Source: Caenimonas sp. SL110 (GTDB lineage: Bacteria; Pseudomonadota; Gammaproteobacteria; Burkholderiales; Burkholderiaceae_C). Taken from it: a stretch of 64,000 bases of DNA. Position 1 is the first letter of the stretch; every line of letters begins with the position of its first letter. The position numbers were made by a program, and so were the translations under genes. This document shows, piece after piece, positions 7,429 to 15,849 of the stretch. Location of the stretch: positions 1 through 64,000 of the forward strand of contig NZ_JANU01000008.1 of the NCBI RefSeq assembly GCF_001044395.1, read 5' to 3'. The notes beneath the pieces were generated by a model that searched no databases, was not told where the DNA came from, and saw only the letters and a program-made list of their open reading frames with translations.

Positions 7429-8769
7429 ATGACCTACCTTGAAACGCGCCGCCACGAGCTGCGCAAGCGCCGCATCCTTATGGTGGACGGCAACCTCACC
7501 ACCAACTCCCAGACCGTCGAAGCCGGCGCCAGCGCGCGGGTTTATGACAGCGGCTATTGGGGCTTTGCATCCACCAACGACACCAGTCCTGCGGGCATTG
7601 CGCGCATCACCGCGCAGGCCCGGCAAAACGCACAGGCGATGGGCCGGTTCGGTGTGCGCGAGGCACAGCCCATGCCCGGCGGCAGCTACCAAGGCGAACA
7701 CGTTTTCAACGGACGCCCCGCCATCGGCCAGAACGAATGCGTGCAGAAGATGTCGGAGATCACCGCGTTCTGTAAGGCCCGCTATCCAGCACTGAAATCC
7801 ACACGCGTCCTGATGGGCGACGAGCATCACACCAAGCGCCTGACCACCAGCACCGGCAGCGATGTGATGAGCAGCATCCAGCGCGCGCTTTGCTATGTCA
7901 TCTTCACCGCAGAAGGTGCCGACGGCGCACCGGTGGAGCTGATGGAGGTATTCAGCTGCAAGGGCAGCCTGGCCGACCTTGACCTGTCACCTGCCACGAT
8001 CACACCTATCCTGGACAAGCTCAATGAACACGTGCAGGCCAAGTGCAACGCCGTGCCCGCGCGCGGCGGCGCGCAGACCGTCGTGATGGCACCCGAGCTC
8101 GCGGGCATGCTCGCGCACGAAGCAATGGGCCATCCGTGCGAAGCCGACCTCGTGCTCGGCGGCGCAGTCACCGCCAACCTGGTTGGCCAGCGTGTGGCCA
8201 GCGACCTCGTCACCATGATCGACGTGGCGCACACCTTCAACGGCCAAGAGGTGATGATCCCCGTCTATGCCGACGACGAGGGCACACCGTCGCGCGATGC
8301 GGTCCTGATCCACAACGGCATCCTCACCGAGTTCATGAACAGCCGCGAAACAGCAGCACGCATGGGCAAACCCACGACCGGCAGCGCACGCGCGTACTCG
8401 CCGTCGGACGAGCCGCTCATTCGCATGCGCAACACCGTCATCGTGCCGGGGCAGTCGAAGTTCGAAGACATGATCGCGGGCGTCGAAGACGGCTACCTGC
8501 TCATGAAGACCGCCAACGGCCAGGCCGACTCGACCACCGAGTTCATGTTCGGCATCACGCTCGCCTACGAAATCAAAAACGGCAAGGTCGGCCCCGCAGT
8601 GAAAGACACCACGCTCTCGGGCTCGGCCATCAAGGTGCTGCAAAGCGTCGATGCCGTGTCGGATGACCTCAGCTGGAACTGCAGCGGCTACTGCGGCAAG
8701 AAGCAACCGATGGTCGTGTCGATGGGCGGCCCCGCCCTTCGCGCCCGCGCACACCTGGGAGGCGAATGA
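7429..8769 (+). CDS. TldD/PmbA family metallopeptidase, catalytic type
   Basis: A 446-residue zinc peptidase of the TldD family. The HEAMGH box at residues 230-235 supplies the HExxxH metal site, and the CSGYCGKKQP segment near the C-terminus carries the conserved Cys region. In E. coli TldD/TldE mature peptides such as microcin B17 and degrade unfolded peptides. Here the partner lacking the metal motif follows immediately with an overlapping start, as expected for the heterodimer. A GGAG ribosome site precedes the ATG. The sequence is divergent from enteric TldD, so I do not assign the symbol. Confidence 0.9.
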   Translation: MTYLETRRHELRKRRILMVDGNLTTNSQTVEAGASARVYDSGYWGFASTNDTSPAGIARITAQARQNAQAMGRFGVREAQPMPGGSYQGEHVFNGRPAIGQNECVQKMSEITAFCKARYPALKSTRVLMGDEHHTKRLTTSTGSDVMSSIQRALCYVIFTAEGADGAPVELMEVFSCKGSLADLDLSPATITPILDKLNEHVQAKCNAVPARGGAQTVVMAPELAGMLAHEAMGHPCEADLVLGGAVTANLVGQRVASDLVTMIDVAHTFNGQEVMIPVYADDEGTPSRDAVLIHNGILTEFMNSRETAARMGKPTTGSARAYSPSDEPLIRMRNTVIVPGQSKFEDMIAGVEDGYLLMKTANGQADSTTEFMFGITLAYEIKNGKVGPAVKDTTLSGSAIKVLQSVDAVSDDLSWNCSGYCGKKQPMVVSMGGPALRARAHLGGE

Positions 8770-10052
8770 TGGAAGCCACACTCAAGAACGCAGCCCAGAC
8801 CGCGCTGGAGCTGATGCGCAGCGCGGGCTTCGAGCATGCGCAAGTCACGGCGGCCCACACGCAGCTTGACGAATTGAACGTCGCGCACAACGAGCCGAGC
8901 CTGCTTCGCAGCGCCGAGTCGCACAAGCTCAGCCTGATGGGCATCGTCGAAGGCCGCGTTGCGAGCACCGAGATGGCCGACCTCAGTGCCGATGCGATGC
9001 GTGAACGCATCGCGGGCCTCTATGCCGATGCGAAGTCTGCGCCGCAGGACGATGCCAACGCCGTCTCCAGCAATCAGCGCGCACGCATCGTGCAGGGACC
9101 GCAGGAAGCAGACCGCGACCTGATGGCAGGCAAGATGGCCGAGCTGCTCGCCTTCAGGGCCACCGAGACGCCCAAGATGATGATCGACGAAGGCGATGCC
9201 AAGCACACGCTCAGGCGCTGGCACACGCTCACCACCGGCGGCAGCGATTTGTCCGGCAGCGTGGGTTGCTATTCGCTGGGTGCGTTCGGCACGGCGCGCG
9301 ACGGCAATCAATCGAGCTCGTTCAACTACACCGGCGGCGACACCAACGACCTGGGCAGCGCGCCCGCGCAAGATCAGTTCGGCATGGGACAGATGCTGCG
9401 CGACACCGAGCGGCAGATCCACACGCAACCGGCAGGCGGCAAGTTTGTGGGCGACGTGGTGCTCACGCCCAATGCCGTGGCATCGCTACTCTCATGGCTG
9501 CAAGGGCAACTGTCGGACACGCAACTCATCTCGGGCAGTTCGCTCTATCGCGATAGCGTCGGACAGATCATCGCCTCGCCTCTGCTCACCGTGCGCAGCC
9601 GCTTCGACTCACCCGGCGTGGCCGCGATGTCGGGTGACGGCTTCGTCACGCCGGCCGTCACGCTGGTGGACAAGGGGCGATTGCTCGCGCTCACGCCTAC
9701 GCTCTACGGCAGCCGCAAGACCGGCCTGAAACACGTGCCCGTGGCCGGTGGCGGCTGGGTAGTGGAAAGCGGTGCGACGCCATTGGCCGAGATGGTCGGT
9801 GGGGTGAAGCGTGGCGCGCTCGTCGGTCGGCTTTCCATGGGTTCGCCCGCAGCCAACGGCAACTTCTCGGGCGTCATCAAGAACAGCTTTCTCATCGAAG
9901 GCGGTGAGCTGGGCACGGCGCTTTCCGAAGTCATGATCGCGGGCAACATGGCGCAGATGCTCAAGGACATCGTTGCCGTCAGCCAAGAGGTCATCGACAG
10001 CGGCTCGCTCAGCCTGCCGTGGCTTCGCATCAACAACCTGCATTTCTCGTGA
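8766..10052 (+). CDS. TldD/PmbA family protein, TldE-like partner
   Basis: A 428-residue PmbA/TldE-like subunit. It has the family's overall fold signals (AESHKLSLMGIVEGRVAST at the N-terminus, GNFSGVIKNSFLIEGGELG and VMIAGNMAQMLKDI near the end) but no HExxxH, as in the non-catalytic half of TldD/TldE. The start overlaps the upstream stop by four bases, with two possible ATGs at 8766 and 8769. Probably forms a cytoplasmic heterodimeric peptidase with the upstream protein. The downstream crotonase gene is also overlapped. Confidence 0.88.
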   Translation: MMEATLKNAAQTALELMRSAGFEHAQVTAAHTQLDELNVAHNEPSLLRSAESHKLSLMGIVEGRVASTEMADLSADAMRERIAGLYADAKSAPQDDANAVSSNQRARIVQGPQEADRDLMAGKMAELLAFRATETPKMMIDEGDAKHTLRRWHTLTTGGSDLSGSVGCYSLGAFGTARDGNQSSSFNYTGGDTNDLGSAPAQDQFGMGQMLRDTERQIHTQPAGGKFVGDVVLTPNAVASLLSWLQGQLSDTQLISGSSLYRDSVGQIIASPLLTVRSRFDSPGVAAMSGDGFVTPAVTLVDKGRLLALTPTLYGSRKTGLKHVPVAGGGWVVESGATPLAEMVGGVKRGALVGRLSMGSPAANGNFSGVIKNSFLIEGGELGTALSEVMIAGNMAQMLKDIVAVSQEVIDSGSLSLPWLRINNLHFS

Positions 10053-10867
10053 ACGCGCCCACCACCACCGACGTGCCCGCCGAAGGCACGATCACCGTGG
10101 AGCGGCGCGGCCCGCTCCTGCTGATCGGCATCAACCGCCCTGCCAAGTACAACGGCTTCACGCCGCGCATGTTCCGCGAGCTTGGCCAGGCCTACACGCT
10201 GCTCGACGACGATGCGCAGCTGCGCGTCGGTGTGCTGCACGCATTTGGCAAACACTTCACGGCGGGACTGGACCTGCCGACCATCGCACCGCTGATGCAA
10301 CGCGGCGAGAAGGCCATTCCACTGGGCCTGGTCGAGCCCACCGACCTGGGCACACCGGGTTACCGGCGTCGCACCAAGCCGATGGTGGTGGCGGTCAAGG
10401 GCATCACCTACACGCTGGGCATCGAGCTGATGCTGGCGGCTGACATCGTGATCGCTGCCGATGATTGCCGCTTCTCGCAGCTGGAGGTCAAGCGCGGGAT
10501 CATGGCAACCGGCGGCGCGACGCTGCGCATGGCCGAGCGCGCCGGGTTGGGCAATGCACTGCTGCACCTGCTGACAGGCGATGAGTTCGGGAGTGCAGAG
10601 GCACTGCGGCTGAACTTCGTGCAGAAGGTCGTTGCTGCCGGGCAAGAGCTCGATGAGGCCCTTCGCATCGCGCAGGCGATCGCCGACCAGGCACCGCTGG
10701 CTGTGGTTGCGACGCGGCTCAATGCGCTCAAAGCGGTGGAGCAAGGGCCGCTCGCGGCGATGGAAGAGTTCATCGATGTGCAGGCGCGGCTTGCCAATAG
10801 CGAGGATGCAAAAGAAGGCGTGCGTTCTTTTGTGGAGCGCAGGGCGGCGCGGTTCGAGGGCAGGTGA
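10049..10867 (+). CDS. Enoyl-CoA hydratase/isomerase family protein
   Basis: A 272-residue crotonase-fold enzyme. Seen are the GINRPAKYNGFTPRMFREL opening, the oxyanion region HAFGKHFTAGLDLPT and the VAVKGITYTLGIELMLAADIVIA block. These enzymes act on acyl-CoA thioesters; the exact reaction is not clear and one oxyanion region is atypical (GKHFTAGLD). I start at the GTG whose GTGA overlaps the TldE-like stop; another GTG lies 30 nt upstream inside that gene. Coupling to the peptidase pair is odd because the roles seem unrelated. Confidence 0.85.
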   Translation: MNAPTTTDVPAEGTITVERRGPLLLIGINRPAKYNGFTPRMFRELGQAYTLLDDDAQLRVGVLHAFGKHFTAGLDLPTIAPLMQRGEKAIPLGLVEPTDLGTPGYRRRTKPMVVAVKGITYTLGIELMLAADIVIAADDCRFSQLEVKRGIMATGGATLRMAERAGLGNALLHLLTGDEFGSAEALRLNFVQKVVAAGQELDEALRIAQAIADQAPLAVVATRLNALKAVEQGPLAAMEEFIDVQARLANSEDAKEGVRSFVERRAARFEGR

Positions 10868-10992
10868 GGCGCTAGCGGGTGGCGGCCCCGCAAAGGTCTG
10901 GTTGCAAGGGGTTTGAAGGTGCGGGCGGAACCCACGGGTTGGTGCAGTTACTGAATTGCCAGTTGCCATCCACACCCAAGAAAGCGCCCCTC

Positions 10993-11598
10993 ATGACCTC
11001 CGCCCGTTCAGCCAGTGTTCCCCGTTTCGTATCGCCCACCAACCCCGCTTCGAATTCGTCCAGCCCATCTGCGCATCCCACGTCCTCGCCCAGCGACGCA
11101 GCCGAAGCTGATCACCTGACCTTCCATGTTCGCCCTCAGCAAGAAATAGAGCCGCTTCTGCTCGGGATTTTCGGAGACCGCGCCAGTTCTATCGAGTACG
11201 AGGCACGCCAGCACGCGGCGCGTACCGCCAGTCGCCGGTCTTGCCTGGTCGCCGCAGTGCAAGCCGGTTGCAATCGCGCCACCCGGATCTGTCGCAAGAT
11301 GAGTCGCGAAGACCTCTTGCTTGCCGAGGCGGACGCGATTCAGAAGCGCTACGACAGGGCTTCCTGCCAGCTCAGGCAAGCCCGCGAGTCCCTGGACGCC
11401 AACTCCTGCGCGGCACTGGCGCTGGACGAGCGCTTGAAGCTGCAGGACGCGCTGGTAGAACGGGGTTTGTGCGCATCGCGGATGGCCCATTTGCGGTTGA
11501 TGTGCAGCGTGGCGGGCATGCCCGAAGACAAGACCCCGTTTCTTCGGATCGACCTTGTGCATCGCACCGAGCTGGAGGTGCAGGGCCTGCTTCGCTAG
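10993..11598 (+). CDS. Unknown Ser-rich protein, effector-like leader
   Basis: A 201-residue protein I do not recognise. The first 40 residues are Ser/Pro/Thr-rich and look disordered (SARSASVPRFVSPTNPAS onward), resembling N-termini of type III secreted proteins. The remainder is helical and charged with several Cys residues and a predicted long helix around SREDLLLAEADAIQKRY. No signal peptide or membrane segment. It is followed directly by a perfect terminator, so it is the last gene of its transcript. The 125 nt upstream of the ATG show no gene. Effector role is only a guess. Confidence 0.6.
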   Translation: MTSARSASVPRFVSPTNPASNSSSPSAHPTSSPSDAAEADHLTFHVRPQQEIEPLLLGIFGDRASSIEYEARQHAARTASRRSCLVAAVQAGCNRATRICRKMSREDLLLAEADAIQKRYDRASCQLRQARESLDANSCAALALDERLKLQDALVERGLCASRMAHLRLMCSVAGMPEDKTPFLRIDLVHRTELEVQGLLR

Positions 11599-11623
11599 TC
11601 GCCCCACTAAACGCCCAGACTTC

Positions 11624-11649
11624 AAAAACGACACTTTTGTGTCGTTTTT
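11624..11649 (+). terminator. Rho-independent terminator
   Basis: AAAAACGACAC pairs perfectly over 11 bp with GTGTCGTTTTT around a TTTT loop, and the 3' arm itself supplies the T-run. It lies 26 nt after the stop of the Ser-rich gene and isolates that gene from the sulfotransferase operon. Because the stem starts with A5 it can also act in the other direction. Confidence 0.9.
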
Positions 11650-11720
11650 CTTACTCATCATTGAATTGATATGAGTACTCAGGTAGTCTCTGCATACTTT
11701 TGGCTTCATAGCCCATACCA

Positions 11721-13883
11721 ATGCATTCGACCTGTGACCCTTCCGATGTGTTGGCGCCGTCCCTCCGGACCTCCAAAGCGCCGCCAGTCCAGCAAACCCC
11801 GCCCCTTGTCTTCATCCTGAGTTCTGTCCGATCGGGCTCGACTTTGCTCAAGTCGATGCTCGATTCGCATTCCCGAATCTTTGCACCGGCGGAGCTGCAT
11901 CTGCTGCCATTCGATCACCTGGGGGATGCACAAAAACAGCTCAACGGCACGGTGCTCGGCCGTGGATTGGAAGAAGCCGCAGTCAGGCTGGTTGGCGAGG
12001 CGACGGCAGCGCAGATCGTCGCATCGTTTCACGCGAATAAAACCCCGGTGCCGCAGATCTACCAGTGGCTGCAAGCACAACTGGAAGGCCGCTACCTCGT
12101 CGACAAGTCGCCGTCGTACCTGGGCAATCCGCGCATCCTGCAAAGAGCGGAAACCGTGTCCGGGTCAAAGCCGCTCTACATCTTCCTGACGCGCCATCCC
12201 TTCGACGTATTCGACTCATTCATCAACAACGGGTTCGACCGCCTGATGCGCATCCTGCGCCTGAACTATGAGCGGATCCGCAAACAGGCGCAGCCCGGCC
12301 TTTCGGACTGGGTGATTCCCTATCACCCCTCGCCAGAAAATCGCTGCAAGACATCTCTTGAAATTGCGCAGGCAACTTATGCCAATGCCAACCGGACGGC
12401 CCTGGAATTTCTGCAGACCATTCCAGCCGACCGTCAGGTGACTCTGACCTATGAAAACCTGGTGCACGCGCCCCGGGCAGAGCTGGAAAAAATCTGCCGC
12501 CTGCTGAAGATCGATTTTGAAAGCGCAATGCTTTCACCCTACGCGGGAACACTGCCGCAAGAAACAGTGGTCGATCCCAAGTTCTACCTGCACCAGGAAG
12601 TCACCACCGGGCGTGCCATGAAATGGCAAGAGCGGGCGGACGCCTGGCTGGATGAGACCTACTCGGCCGAGACGGTCAAGGTGGCATCGGACATGGGCTA
12701 TGACCTTTCGCGCGCTGCCTCACGCATGCCACTGACGCCTGCTCAAGCGGTGTTCCTTAAATCGAATGGCGCGGCCGCGCACTTCTGCCTGGTCATGACA
12801 ACCACGCGGCAGGGCGAAGCCGGGCTTGTAGAGAAGCTGCGCACGCGCCTGCCGGCGCTATTGCAGGCCTTTCCCGGCCTGCGTCATTGCCTGGTGCAGC
12901 ACGAAGGACGCTGGTCGCAAAAGTGCGTGCCCTTGCGCAGCTTTGCGCTGCCGCTGCTTCACGAAACCTTCGAGTCAGGCGCGGCCGGTCAACAGGCTTT
13001 CGCCGAACGCGTGAGCGCGCTGGAGCAAGGCATGCGCCTTGACCAGGCCCCGCTGTTTCGCGTGCTGATCGGCCAATTTGGCGACAGCGACTATCGCATC
13101 GCCTATGTGTTTCATCACTTGCTGGCCGACGGCAAGGCGCTGCTGGCTTTCCACGAGGCGCTGTGGTCTGAAGCTGCCTTGCCTGCGCAATCGCCGATGG
13201 ACTACACCACCGACATGCAGCGCCTGCGCAAGAACTATCCACTGGCGCAGGCCAGGGCCGCACTCGAAAACCTGATCGCGCCATGTTCGCCCTTGCCGGT
13301 ACACGAAACAAGCGAGCGCTGCGTCATCACACGCCACGTCGCCTACCCCGGCGACAAGCGCTATCGCTTTCATGAGTGCGCCCTGGCACTGGAGCAGGCC
13401 TATCGCGCGATCTACCCGCAGGATTGCGCTGTCATTGCCCATCGCGTTCATCGCAGGCGAATCGACAACCAGCACGACTACACGGGTCTGGTGGCCTGGC
13501 TGGCTGGCGATGTGCCGGTGGCCTGCGCTGCACAGGCGAGCGTTGCCGAGCACAGCCGCCGCATGAAACGCGAGATGAAAGACTGGACGGCGTTGTCGCT
13601 GGCCTACGACTGGCTGTATCTGGATGACCAGTTGCCCTCGCTCAACCAGCGCGTGCGGCTGCGCCTGAACTACTTTCCGGTCCCCGATGGCGACCTGCAC
13701 GATACGCAGATCGACCTGCACCAGTCGGGCGCGATGACCGATGACTACCAGATCGACTTCATCGTGCGCGACCACCAGACGCGCGCCGAAATCATCGTGC
13801 GCTTCCTGCAGCCCGCCGTGGCGCGGACCGAAGCACACGACCTGCTTGAACACTGGGCGCTTGCCCTGGAAGGAATGCACTGA
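11721..13883 (+). CDS. Sulfotransferase-condensation domain fusion
   Basis: A 720-residue two-domain protein. Residues about 27-330 are a PAPS-dependent sulfotransferase, with the 5'-phosphosulfate loop SVRSGSTLL at 35-43 and the 3'-phosphate site in LTRHPFDVFDSF. Residues about 345-720 are a nonribosomal-peptide condensation-type domain: opening MPLTPAQAVFLKSN, catalytic HHLLADG at 465-471 (HHxxxDG) and the later DYTGLVAWLAGDVPV segment. No adenylation or carrier domain is present. It could sulfate and acylate one scaffold. First gene of a four-gene coupled operon; its stop overlaps the next start (TGATG). Substrate unknown. Confidence 0.85.
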   Translation: MHSTCDPSDVLAPSLRTSKAPPVQQTPPLVFILSSVRSGSTLLKSMLDSHSRIFAPAELHLLPFDHLGDAQKQLNGTVLGRGLEEAAVRLVGEATAAQIVASFHANKTPVPQIYQWLQAQLEGRYLVDKSPSYLGNPRILQRAETVSGSKPLYIFLTRHPFDVFDSFINNGFDRLMRILRLNYERIRKQAQPGLSDWVIPYHPSPENRCKTSLEIAQATYANANRTALEFLQTIPADRQVTLTYENLVHAPRAELEKICRLLKIDFESAMLSPYAGTLPQETVVDPKFYLHQEVTTGRAMKWQERADAWLDETYSAETVKVASDMGYDLSRAASRMPLTPAQAVFLKSNGAAAHFCLVMTTTRQGEAGLVEKLRTRLPALLQAFPGLRHCLVQHEGRWSQKCVPLRSFALPLLHETFESGAAGQQAFAERVSALEQGMRLDQAPLFRVLIGQFGDSDYRIAYVFHHLLADGKALLAFHEALWSEAALPAQSPMDYTTDMQRLRKNYPLAQARAALENLIAPCSPLPVHETSERCVITRHVAYPGDKRYRFHECALALEQAYRAIYPQDCAVIAHRVHRRRIDNQHDYTGLVAWLAGDVPVACAAQASVAEHSRRMKREMKDWTALSLAYDWLYLDDQLPSLNQRVRLRLNYFPVPDGDLHDTQIDLHQSGAMTDDYQIDFIVRDHQTRAEIIVRFLQPAVARTEAHDLLEHWALALEGMH

Positions 13884-14965
13884 TGCGCGACCCCATCTAC
13901 CATCCATTTGCGGGCGTCACCTTCGCGCAGTGGTGGTCCATCCTGGCCCAGAACGGACTGCGGATTCACGACGCAAAAAAGTTTGCCTGGCTCACGGCCA
14001 AGAGCATCCGCAACTCTTTCGAAGCAGCCAGTGAAGCCCGGCAATACGGAGCGCAAATCGGGGCGCACCCGATCGCGCAGCCGCCCATCTTCATCGTGGG
14101 CCATTGGCGCAGCGGAACCACGCACCTGGAAAACATCCTGTGCCAGGACCCGGCGTTCGGCTATCTCAATGTCATCCAGTCGATCTATCCCTATTCGTTT
14201 CTGACGCGAGGCGATGCCTACGCAGGGCGCTTTGTGCAGACTAAGCGCTACATGGACAACGTCGCGTTGGCCGCAAAGTCGCCTTCCGAAGAAGAAGTGG
14301 CGCTCGCGGTACTGGCACCCGGCAGCTTCTGGCACGGCTACTACTTCCCCAAGAAGATGGATGACTACTTTGACCGCTATGTGCTGTTCAAGGGCATCGC
14401 AGACCACGAATTGACCGGCTGGAAAAATGCCTATGACTACCTGCTGCGCAAACTGTCGTTCGCGCAGCAGGGCAAGCCATTGCTATTGAAGAACCCGCCC
14501 AACACCAGCCGCATTTCGGTGTTGAAGGCGATGTTTCCCGGTGCGAAGTTTGTTCATATCCATCGCAACCCTTATGAGGTGTTCGTCTCACGCATGGCGC
14601 AGTTCAACAAGGCTGTGCTCAAGAAGGCGCTGCAGCCGATCACGCGCGACGAATGGCACGCGCGCACCCTGCGCTATTACGTGGACATGATGGATGCGCA
14701 CCTTGAGCAGCGCAAAGACCTGCCGGACCATCAGTACGTTGAAGTGTCTTTTGATGAACTGCGCCGCGCGCCGCTGGCCACCATCGAAAAGATCTACAGC
14801 CAGCTTCAGATTGAAAGCTTCGGCACGGCCCAAGCCCCCATCAAGGCCTACCTGCAAACCCTGGGCTCGTACGAGCAGAACCAGTACCAGATGGACACGG
14901 CGCTCACCGACCTGATCTATCAGCACTGGCACCGGACGATCGACATGTGGGACTACAAGACATGA
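13883..14965 (+). CDS. Sulfotransferase family protein
   Basis: A 360-residue PAPS-dependent sulfotransferase, unfused. The 5'-phosphosulfate loop is GHWRSGTTHL (residues 73-82) and the 3'-phosphate region is VHIHRNPYEVFVSRM. It aligns in plan with longer Sulfotransf_3-type proteins that have an N-terminal helical extension. It shares one base with the upstream fusion gene and four (ATGA) with the downstream oxygenase gene. Two separate sulfotransferases in one operon suggest either two sulfation steps or one sulfated intermediate passed on. No signal peptide, so cytoplasmic. Confidence 0.9.
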   Translation: MRDPIYHPFAGVTFAQWWSILAQNGLRIHDAKKFAWLTAKSIRNSFEAASEARQYGAQIGAHPIAQPPIFIVGHWRSGTTHLENILCQDPAFGYLNVIQSIYPYSFLTRGDAYAGRFVQTKRYMDNVALAAKSPSEEEVALAVLAPGSFWHGYYFPKKMDDYFDRYVLFKGIADHELTGWKNAYDYLLRKLSFAQQGKPLLLKNPPNTSRISVLKAMFPGAKFVHIHRNPYEVFVSRMAQFNKAVLKKALQPITRDEWHARTLRYYVDMMDAHLEQRKDLPDHQYVEVSFDELRRAPLATIEKIYSQLQIESFGTAQAPIKAYLQTLGSYEQNQYQMDTALTDLIYQHWHRTIDMWDYKT

Positions 14966-15849
14966 TTTTTCCTGAAACCTTTGGTGCGTTGGTCACACCT
15001 GAAACCAGCACCCTCGACCCCGCCACCTTGCAAGAGCAACTGCTCCACAAAAAAGCTTTGCTTTTTCGGGGCTTTGGGTTTTCTCCTGAGAGCTTTTGCG
15101 AGTTTTCGGAAACCCTGGGCGATGGCTTCATGGACTACCAGGGCGGTGCGTTCGAGCGCAAGGCGATCAACAAGAATCCCACGCTGCTGTCAGTGACCGG
15201 CGAAGGCCAGAGCTTTGCGGTGCCGTTTCACGGCGAGATGTACTACCGGCGACACAAGCCGGAACTGCTGTGGTTCTACTGCGCGGTCGCCCCTGCGCTC
15301 GGTGGTGAGACCACCCTGTGCGACGGCGCCGAGTTCTTCGCCCGGCTGTCCAGCCAGACGCAGCATCTGTTCCTGAAACGCCGCATCGCCTACATCCGCA
15401 GCTACAGCCCGCAGCAGTGGCCCCTGATTTATCAGACCAGCGACCAGAACGAGGTTCGCGCCGTGTGCGACCGCAACGGCCTGCAATGCCACATCGATGC
15501 AGCAGGACAGCTGCAGACACGTTACGAAACCTCGGCAGTCGTTCATGACGCCAGCGGCCGTGCGATGTTCATCAACAACGTGCTGCCCATCCTGACGCAA
15601 GAACGCCTGTGGCAGCTTCAAAACAACCGCGTGCGCCTGGCACCCGATGAACCCATCTCCGACGCGGTGTTCCAGGAACTGATGGACGTTTCCAGAGCGC
15701 TGCAAGTGGCGATCCCCTGGCAGGCAGGCGATGTGGTGCTCGTGGACAACCGGCGCCTGATGCACGGACGCCGCGAGATCAAGGACCTCAACAGAAAAGT
15801 GCTGGTTCGCATGTCGAATTGCAAACAGCTGCAACCCGCTGAAGCGTGA
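14962..15849 (+). CDS. TauD/TfdA-like Fe(II)/2-oxoglutarate dioxygenase
   Basis: A 295-residue non-haem iron oxygenase of the TauD/SyrP type. The iron ligands are visible as H90 and E92 in PFHGEMYY and H268 in RRLMHGRRE, with the 2-oxoglutarate-binding Arg in the NRKVLVRM strand. Conserved ALLFRGFGF near the N-terminus and PALGGETTLCDG also fit. Such enzymes in biosynthetic clusters hydroxylate carrier-bound or free amino acids; TauD itself releases sulfite from sulfonates. ATGA overlap with the upstream sulfotransferase and GTGA overlap with the next gene. Substrate unknown. Confidence 0.9.
   Translation: MIFPETFGALVTPETSTLDPATLQEQLLHKKALLFRGFGFSPESFCEFSETLGDGFMDYQGGAFERKAINKNPTLLSVTGEGQSFAVPFHGEMYYRRHKPELLWFYCAVAPALGGETTLCDGAEFFARLSSQTQHLFLKRRIAYIRSYSPQQWPLIYQTSDQNEVRAVCDRNGLQCHIDAAGQLQTRYETSAVVHDASGRAMFINNVLPILTQERLWQLQNNRVRLAPDEPISDAVFQELMDVSRALQVAIPWQAGDVVLVDNRRLMHGRREIKDLNRKVLVRMSNCKQLQPAEA

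Noticed and set aside
11667-11696. TTGATA and TGCATA as a promoter for the sulfotransferase operon
   Set aside because: Spacing is 18 bp but the -10 matches the consensus poorly; not strong enough to list.
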